Below, one piece after another: positions 5,458-9,934 of a stretch of DNA of 9,934 nt; position 1 is the stretch's first letter, and every line of letters begins with the position of its first letter. Source of the DNA: an uncultured Eubacteriales bacterium (GTDB lineage Bacteria; Bacillota; Clostridia; Christensenellales; DTU072); assembly GCA_902766325.1 (NCBI GenBank), contig CACXDF010000242.1, positions 1-9,934 of the forward strand, read 5' to 3'. Both the position numbers and the translations under genes were made by a program. Below the pieces are notes generated by a model, which was given only the letters and a program-made list of their open reading frames with translations, made no database searches and had not been told where the DNA came from.

Positions 5458-6984
5458 ATGTCAGCTTTATCTCAAGCCCGCGCAAAATTCAAGCAATTCA
5501 GATACGATCTCAAACACGAAAAATCCACTCCGGATAAGATGTCCGCAAAAGAAAAACTATCTATCTGCTTGGTCAATTCGGGCGGCGATAACTGCATTTC
5601 CACGTTAAAAAGCTCCTTTTTTAACGTCTTTTTGACCACTGCGCTCGGTCTGGATCCGACGACGATCGCTCTTCTTGCGACCATCACCACCATTCTCGGC
5701 TACATAAAAGACCCCATTATTTCTCTTATTATCGAATCGACGAGAACAAAGTGGGGACGCTTTAAGCCCTACGTCGTTATTTGTATGCCGGCGGTAGTCC
5801 TCCTGAACTTCGCGTTTATGATAAACCCTTTCAGCGGATATACGGCCAAAGTTGCCTACGTATTTACGCTTGAGATATTGCTCAGCATCCTCGGCAGTTT
5901 TTCCGGCGCTTGGGGCAATATGAAAAGGTGTCTCAGCCGCGACAAAAAAGAACGTGAAAACTACTTTAAGATGGCGAAGGTCTTCCGTGATATTACCGGT
6001 TGTATCCCCGGCATCATCCCGGTCCTTATCGACATTTGCAAGGCGTCCGGCATCTCCAACAGATATGTTTTTATCGGCGTTGCCGTCGTACTCTTCCCGT
6101 TCAGTTTATATTCCGCATTGCAGGCTCGCCACCTGACCGAGCGTGTCGTGCTTCCGCCGAAAGCTCATAACTTTCTTTCGCCCAAAGAACTCGCGTATAA
6201 CATCAAAATGGTGGCAAAAAACAAAAACGCCATTATACTTTGGTGGGTCAACGTGGGCACCATCTTCAACTACGTCGCCGATATTGCCAATGCGTACGTC
6301 TTTATGTACTGCTTTCAATGGTACAGCTTACAGACGGTTGTCGGCATATGCGGCGGGATCGTATCGTGGGCCTGTCTGATCTGTTCTAAACCGATATTCA
6401 AAAAGATCGGATATAAAGGCGTCGCCATGGGTTATAAAGCGCTTATGGCGACCTCGATGATCATACTTTATTGTATCGGATTCGGTACGCAATGGTATTT
6501 TTGGGTGGGCGCTTGCGTCTGCCGTATGCTCGGCGCCAGCCTCGAACAGCTGGACGGCGTCGCGACCGACCTGTTTCAGACGGACGTTTGGGACCATTAC
6601 GAATGGAAAACGGGCGTACGTAACGAAACGGTCACCGGTCTTATCAGCGGCTACGTCCTTATGCCTATCAGTTTATTAAAGCCTATCTTCTACGCGTACG
6701 TATTCAATAAGATCGGCTTCCGCCCCGGCGAAAACGTAGTGCAACCGCCGCAGGCTCTGCAGGGTCTCTTCTTCGTGTACACTATCTTTATCGCCATCGG
6801 CAGTATCAGCGATATCTTCCCGTATCTGATCATTCGTCTCAATAAAAAGACGATGGAAACGGTCCGCGCCGATCTCCTTGCGCGAGAAAAAGCAAAGGAA
6901 GCCGCAAGAAGCGAAGGGCGAGAACTCACCACCGAAGAGATCTTATCCATCCATGCAGAACCGGTCGCGTCGATGGAAGGTTGA
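5458..6984 (+). CDS. GPH/MFS_2-type sugar:cation symporter-like permease
   Basis: A 508-residue membrane protein with about 12 hydrophobic segments between residues 40 and 460, a charged cytoplasmic N-terminus of about 38 residues and a charged helical tail (460-508). The family hallmark is DPIISLIIESTRTKWGRFKP (85-104), matching the GPH (glycoside-pentoside-hexuronide) pattern DPxxGxxxDxTxxxxGRFRP. The midloop segment DVWDHYEWKTGVRNETVTG (376-394) also fits the family. In MelB the two aspartates of the first motif bind the coupling cation. Here Asp85 is kept, the second is Glu93 and the usual Gly is Ser88, so coupling may differ. The substrate is unknown, and no glycosidase is adjacent to suggest one. 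It starts 41 bases after recR with an AAAAGGA site (5444-5450) and no clear promoter, so it probably belongs to the same operon. A palindromic terminator follows its stop by 27 bases. Confidence 0.85.
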   Translation: MSALSQARAKFKQFRYDLKHEKSTPDKMSAKEKLSICLVNSGGDNCISTLKSSFFNVFLTTALGLDPTTIALLATITTILGYIKDPIISLIIESTRTKWGRFKPYVVICMPAVVLLNFAFMINPFSGYTAKVAYVFTLEILLSILGSFSGAWGNMKRCLSRDKKERENYFKMAKVFRDITGCIPGIIPVLIDICKASGISNRYVFIGVAVVLFPFSLYSALQARHLTERVVLPPKAHNFLSPKELAYNIKMVAKNKNAIILWWVNVGTIFNYVADIANAYVFMYCFQWYSLQTVVGICGGIVSWACLICSKPIFKKIGYKGVAMGYKALMATSMIILYCIGFGTQWYFWVGACVCRMLGASLEQLDGVATDLFQTDVWDHYEWKTGVRNETVTGLISGYVLMPISLLKPIFYAYVFNKIGFRPGENVVQPPQALQGLFFVYTIFIAIGSISDIFPYLIIRLNKKTMETVRADLLAREKAKEAARSEGRELTTEEILSIHAEPVASMEG

Positions 6985-7011
6985 TCGGGTTTCTTCACTA
7001 CCGGATAATAA

Positions 7012-7039
7012 AAAACGACGGAGATATCTCCGTCGTTTT
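7012..7039. terminator. Bidirectional intrinsic terminator between the permease gene and gltX
   Basis: A perfect 28-base palindrome, AAAACGACGGAGAT followed directly by its reverse complement, sits between two convergent genes. The core ACGACGGAGA/TCTCCGTCGT forms a stable stem. It is flanked by TTTTATTAT on the plus side and, read on the minus strand, by TTTTTTATTAT. It should end transcription from both directions. It lies 27 bases after the permease stop and 19 before the gltX stop. Confidence 0.9.
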
Positions 7040-7058
7040 ATTATGTTTCGTTGTTTTT

Positions 7059-8483
7059 TTACAGTTGTTTGATGGCTTCGTCGAGACGACGAAGAGTCTC
7101 TTCCCGACCGAACAGAACGGCCATTTCAGTCGCGCCTCCGGGTGTGGAAGCAACGGCGGTGATCGCCGCGCGGAGCACGAACAAAAGCTGTCCTTTCTTG
7201 ATGCCTTTTTCTTCGCACATAGCGCCGAAAGCGTCGAAAAGCGATGCGTTATCAAACGGCGCGTTCTTCAATACGTCAACGGCGTACGGAAGCAATTCTT
7301 TCGCGACGACAGCGTCTGTCTTTAACTTCTTATGAAAGTACAATTCCGGGTTTACGGGTCCGTATTCCTCAATAAAAGATACCTTTTCCGGTATCTCTCC
7401 GAAAATTTCTATTCTTCCTTGCAAAAGTTTCGCAAGTAAAGCATAGTCGTATCCTTTTGCGGCGCTCTTTTCAAACCAGGGCGTTGCCTCTCTTAAAAAT
7501 TCTTCTTCCGGCATCTCCTTGATATAAAGACCGTTGAGCCACTTCATCTTTACTTCGTCGAATACCGAGGGCGACTTATTGACGCCGGATTCGTCGAAAA
7601 GTTCGATGAGTTCGTTTAAGGTCATTTTTTCCTGATTGCTCTTCGGAGCCCAGCCGAGCAAAGCGATATAGTTTACGATAGCTTCGGGCAAGTACCCTTT
7701 TGCGATAAAGTCCTCAAAGTTGGCGTCGCCGTAACGCTTGGACAACTTCCGCTGGGCGTCCTTCATGATGGGCGGCAGGTGCATATAGCGCGGACGCTCC
7801 CATCCGAACGCGTCGTACATAAGGTTATATTTCGGCGTGGACGAAAGATACTCGTTACCGCGGATAACGTGGCTGATCTTCATCAAATGGTCGTCGACGA
7901 CGTTGGCGAAGTTATAGGTGGGCATCCCGTCCGACTTAAGCAGAACTTCGTCCTCCATATCGGCGCAAGGTACGCGGATGGTACCGTAGACCATATCTTC
8001 GTATTCGGTCATGCCCTCTTCGGGAATGTTTTGGCGAATAACGTACGGTACGCCCGCGGCCAGCTTTGCCGCCACCTCTTCCTTACTGAGATGCAAACAA
8101 TGTTTATCGTATTTACGGACGCCCTTATCGTCGGTTAGACCGGCAAGACGCTCTTTATCGCAGAAACAATAATAAGCGCCGCCGCGCGCGACCAGCTCTT
8201 CCGCGTATTTTTTATACAGGTCTTTCCGTTCGCTCTGAACGTACGGTCCGACGCCGCCGTCCTTATCCGGCCCTTCGTCGTGTTCGATACCCGATTTTTT
8301 AAGAGTGGAATAAATAACGTCGATCGCGCCTTCCACAAAGCGTTCTCTGTCCGTATCTTCGATACGCAGGATAAAGTCGCCGCCGTTGTGCTTAGCGTAT
8401 AAATAAGCGTACAATGCCGTCCGCAGATTGCCGATGTGCATAAAACCGGTCGGACTGGGCGCGAATCTTGTTCTTACTTTCAT
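7059..8483 (-). CDS. gltX: Glutamyl-tRNA synthetase
   Basis: A 474-residue class I aminoacyl-tRNA synthetase that charges tRNA-Glu in the cytoplasm. The Rossmann catalytic domain begins RFAPSPTGFMHIGNLRTAL, with the HIGH signature as HIGN (16-19), then LRIEDTDRER (39-48). The KMSKS loop is KLSKR (246-250). A zinc site matches the classic GluRS pattern: Cys106, Cys108, Tyr125 and Cys129. VIRGNEYLSSTPKYNLMY (207-224) and YIALLGWAP further on are also family stretches. Length is normal. Whether it also charges tRNA-Gln, as in many Bacillota that use the amidotransferase route, cannot be read from the sequence. The start chosen is ATG at 8481-8483; an upstream GTG at 8490-8492 lies inside the ribosome site. 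It is transcribed toward the operon and shares its terminator. The 91-base upstream region before the divergent gene is too small for a T-box leader. Confidence 0.96.
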   Translation of the reverse strand: MKVRTRFAPSPTGFMHIGNLRTALYAYLYAKHNGGDFILRIEDTDRERFVEGAIDVIYSTLKKSGIEHDEGPDKDGGVGPYVQSERKDLYKKYAEELVARGGAYYCFCDKERLAGLTDDKGVRKYDKHCLHLSKEEVAAKLAAGVPYVIRQNIPEEGMTEYEDMVYGTIRVPCADMEDEVLLKSDGMPTYNFANVVDDHLMKISHVIRGNEYLSSTPKYNLMYDAFGWERPRYMHLPPIMKDAQRKLSKRYGDANFEDFIAKGYLPEAIVNYIALLGWAPKSNQEKMTLNELIELFDESGVNKSPSVFDEVKMKWLNGLYIKEMPEEEFLREATPWFEKSAAKGYDYALLAKLLQGRIEIFGEIPEKVSFIEEYGPVNPELYFHKKLKTDAVVAKELLPYAVDVLKNAPFDNASLFDAFGAMCEEKGIKKGQLLFVLRAAITAVASTPGGATEMAVLFGREETLRRLDEAIKQL

Positions 8484-8487
8484 AAAA

Positions 8488-8496
8488 ATCACCTCT
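8488..8496 (-). promoter_or_regulatory. Ribosome binding site that sets the gltX start
   Basis: On the minus strand AGAGGTGAT (8488-8496) matches the 3' end of 16S rRNA closely and lies four bases before the ATG at 8483. The alternative GTG (8490-8492) is part of this element, so it cannot use it as its own ribosome site. Confidence 0.7.
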
Positions 8497-8515
8497 TACT
8501 TAGGATGCTGACGAT

Positions 8516-8524
8516 ATTGTAGCA
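8516..8524 (-). promoter_or_regulatory. Extended -10 promoter for gltX
   Basis: On the minus strand TGCTACAAT (8516-8524) has the TGn extension in front of a near-consensus TACAAT. No good -35 is present 17 bases upstream, but extended -10 promoters can work without one. Transcription would start near 8509, about 26 bases before the gltX ATG. Confidence 0.5.
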
Positions 8525-8548
8525 TATTTTTTGCGATTAGTATATAAT
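8517..8548 (+). promoter_or_regulatory. Candidate promoter for the dipeptidase gene
   Basis: A perfect TATAAT lies at 8543-8548. The best -35 candidate is TTGTAG (8517-8522), but the spacer is 20 bases, longer than ideal. It overlaps the -10 of the leftward gltX promoter, so the two promoters could compete. The -10 alone is more certain than the pair. Confidence 0.35.
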
Positions 8549-8583
8549 AAGAGTGCAATTAAATAAAAATTTCGAGGTACCAA

Positions 8584-9813
8584 ATGATTTCGGAAAGCGA
8601 AAAGACCCGTTTAAAAGAGATTTTACGTATAGACAGCGTTCAAGCGCCCGCAGAAAACGGAAAGCCTTTCGGTCCCGGGGCGCACGACTGCCTGATCTAT
8701 GCGCTCGACATGATGAAAAAAAGCGGTCTTACCGTCAAAAACGTAGACGGCTACTGCGGTTGGGGCGAAGTGGGGAGCGGAGATCTTTTCGGCATACTTT
8801 GCCACTTAGACGTCGTGCCCGTCGGTAAAGGCTGGCATTATCCTCCGTTCGGCGCGACGGAAGAAGACGGCAGAATTTACGCCCGCGGCGCGCTCGACGA
8901 TAAAGGGCCTTTTATGGCTGCGTTTTTTGCTTTGGAAAGACTATTAAGCGAAGGCTTATCGCCGAAAAAACGCATTCGCTTTATCTTGGGTTGCAACGAA
9001 GAAAGCGGCTGGGCGTGCATGGACAGATATAAGACGACGGAAGAAATGCCCTCTCTCGGCTTTTCTCCCGACGCCGATTTCCCCGTGATAAACTGCGAAA
9101 AAGGCATCGTCTATCACTCTATTACCTATCCTCTCCCGGAAGGCCTAATTTCCATTCAAGCGGGCGAACGCGCCAACATGGTGCCGGACGAAGCGACGGC
9201 TGTTCTTTCGGACGGAACCGTTCTGACCGAAAAAGGCGTTTCCGCGCACGGGAGCACCCCGCAAAAAGGCGATAACGCTCTATTAAAACTTCTGAAAAAA
9301 CTGGTAAACAAGTTCGACTTTGCCAAAGAAGCATACGATGCGTTTTCCGACCCCACCGGCAAAAATATCGGTTTGGATCTGACGGACGAGATCAGCGGAG
9401 ACTTAACGCACAATCTCGGCACGGCGCGCACGGAAAACGGCAAAGTCGTCTTTGAATTGGACGTCCGCCACCCCGTGACCTATCGAAAAGAACAGATCAC
9501 CGCGATCCTGACCGAAAAACTGACGGGAGCGGTAAAAGAAACGTTTTTTCATCTTCCTTTATACGTCCCCGAAGATCATCCGCTCGTCCGCGCTCTCCTC
9601 AAAGCCTATAACGAAGTTACCGGACAAAACGCAAAACCTATCGTCATCGGCGGCGGCACCTATGCGCGCGTTCTTCCGTGCGGCGTAGCATTCGGCCCCT
9701 GTTTCCCGGAAAGCTCAGCCGGTATCCATTGCCCGGACGAATACCTGGACGTAAGCGATTTTGAAAAAACGATCGATATTTATTACCGCGCCATCAAGTC
9801 GCTTTGTTTTTAA
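8584..9813 (+). CDS. pepV: M20-family dipeptidase, PepV type
   Basis: A 409-residue di-zinc peptidase, expected to cleave dipeptides in the cytoplasm. The metal ligands and catalytic residues of PepV-type M20 enzymes are visible: His74 in CHLDVVPVG (with Asp76), the bridging aspartate in RGALDDKGP (Asp105), the Glu139-Glu140 pair in CNEESGW, Asp163 in SPDADFP, and the distal His382 in GIHCPDEY. Lid-domain landmarks are NMVPDEA (198-204), SAHGSTPQKGDNA (220-232) and the IGGGTYAR motif (355-362). It is some 60 residues shorter than typical PepV (about 470); the lid between NMVPDEA and SAHGS is only about 15 residues, so most loss seems to be there. Chain integrity looks complete, with a normal C-terminus. 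The start is ATG 8584 with a GAGGT site at 8573-8577. No signal peptide is present. The next gene begins after a 71-base gap with its own promoter, so this gene is probably monocistronic. Family certainty is high; exact peptide specificity is not known. Confidence 0.93.
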   Translation: MISESEKTRLKEILRIDSVQAPAENGKPFGPGAHDCLIYALDMMKKSGLTVKNVDGYCGWGEVGSGDLFGILCHLDVVPVGKGWHYPPFGATEEDGRIYARGALDDKGPFMAAFFALERLLSEGLSPKKRIRFILGCNEESGWACMDRYKTTEEMPSLGFSPDADFPVINCEKGIVYHSITYPLPEGLISIQAGERANMVPDEATAVLSDGTVLTEKGVSAHGSTPQKGDNALLKLLKKLVNKFDFAKEAYDAFSDPTGKNIGLDLTDEISGDLTHNLGTARTENGKVVFELDVRHPVTYRKEQITAILTEKLTGAVKETFFHLPLYVPEDHPLVRALLKAYNEVTGQNAKPIVIGGGTYARVLPCGVAFGPCFPESSAGIHCPDEYLDVSDFEKTIDIYYRAIKSLCF

Positions 9814-9824
9814 GGAATAAATAA

Positions 9825-9853
9825 TTGAATTTTTTAAAAAAAAGGAATATAAT
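9825..9853 (+). promoter_or_regulatory. SigA-type promoter of the galE-like gene
   Basis: TTGAAT (9825-9830) and a perfect TATAAT (9848-9853) are separated by 17 bases. Transcription would begin near 9860, 25 bases before the start codon, leaving only a strong AAAGGGAGGG ribosome site in the leader. No terminator hairpin is visible between the dipeptidase stop and this promoter. Confidence 0.72.
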
Positions 9854-9884
9854 AAGGACACAATAACAAAGGGAGGGTATTACT

Positions 9885-9934
9885 ATGAAAATTCTTGTTA
9901 CCGGCGGCGCCGGATACATCGCAAGTCACACCAA
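9885..9934 (+). CDS. galE: UDP-glucose 4-epimerase-like protein, N-terminal fragment cut by the window end
   Basis: Only 16 codons are present, reading MKILVTGGAGYIASHT. This is the Rossmann NAD-binding start of an extended short-chain dehydrogenase, and MKILVTGGAGYIGSHT is the usual beginning of GalE, which interconverts UDP-glucose and UDP-galactose. The third glycine of the GxxGxxG motif is Ala here. Other NDP-sugar epimerases or dehydratases share this start, so the GalE name is probable and not certain. A strong GGGAGGG ribosome site ends seven bases before the ATG, and the gene has its own promoter. Confidence 0.75.
   Translation, partial: MKILVTGGAGYIASHT

Noticed and set aside
7012..7039. 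Palindrome as a transposon end or regulator operator
   Set aside because: Its place between two convergent stop codons, GC-rich stem and flanking T runs in both directions are fully explained by a bidirectional terminator.
6981..7335. Short plus-strand open frames over the terminator and the end of gltX
   Set aside because: They run through the palindromic terminator and into the gltX antisense strand, with no family match or ribosome site.
8484..8492. GTG at 8490-8492 as the gltX start
   Set aside because: It is part of the AGAGGTGAT ribosome site; the ATG at 8483 gives the normal GluRS N-terminus.
8484..8583. T-box leader for gltX
   Set aside because: Tested as an idea because tRNA synthetase genes often have one in Bacillota, but the gap is about 100 bases, holds two promoters, and shows no specifier stem, T-box sequence or terminator hairpin.
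8553..8828. 91-residue plus-strand frame starting before the dipeptidase ATG
   Set aside because: It is out of frame with the M20 motifs, is basic and low in complexity, and the dipeptidase frame has the ribosome site and all metal ligands.

Overview
This window looks like a chromosomal segment from a member of the Bacillota, most likely class Clostridia. The reasons are strong AGGAGG-type ribosome sites, TTGNNN-17-TATAAT promoters, GTG as an alternative start, and gene families typical of that group (GPH symporter, PepV-type dipeptidase, single-domain GluRS, and a maf gene followed by an mreB-like gene). By eye the base composition is near balanced. The order and genus cannot be fixed from the sequence. 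No mobile element, CRISPR array, tRNA or rRNA was seen.

Layout. A leftward sugar-nucleotide pyrophosphorylase gene (2-700) diverges from a long rightward gene string (876-6984) across a 175-base promoter region. The string reads: Ppx/GppA-type phosphatase with a C-terminal HD domain; Maf nucleotide pyrophosphatase; a degenerate MreB/actin-like protein; a small single-pass membrane protein; YbaB/EbfC nucleoid protein; RecR; and a GPH/MFS_2 transporter. Gaps are 1-41 bases and no terminator is seen inside, so this is probably one operon, possibly with a weak internal promoter before ybaB. A near-perfect palindrome at 7012-7039 ends it and also serves the convergent leftward gltX (7059-8483). 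gltX diverges from a rightward PepV-type M20 dipeptidase gene (8584-9813). The window ends in the first 16 codons of a galE-like epimerase with its own good promoter.

How the genes fit together. The operon mixes nucleotide housekeeping (Ppx/GppA, Maf), recombinational repair (YbaB-RecR) and what looks like a decayed or repurposed maf-mreB-mreC shape locus. The outer genes (NDP-sugar pyrophosphorylase and GalE) suggest sugar-nucleotide supply for cell-surface glycans. gltX and the dipeptidase are amino-acid housekeeping.

The main point of interest is the protein at 2919-3944. It follows the MreB fold along most of its length, but the phosphate-1, phosphate-2 and adenosine motifs are all replaced. 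It sits right after maf, where mreB sits in Bacillus, and is followed by a short membrane protein where mreC would be. This may be a non-ATP-binding pseudo-actin module.
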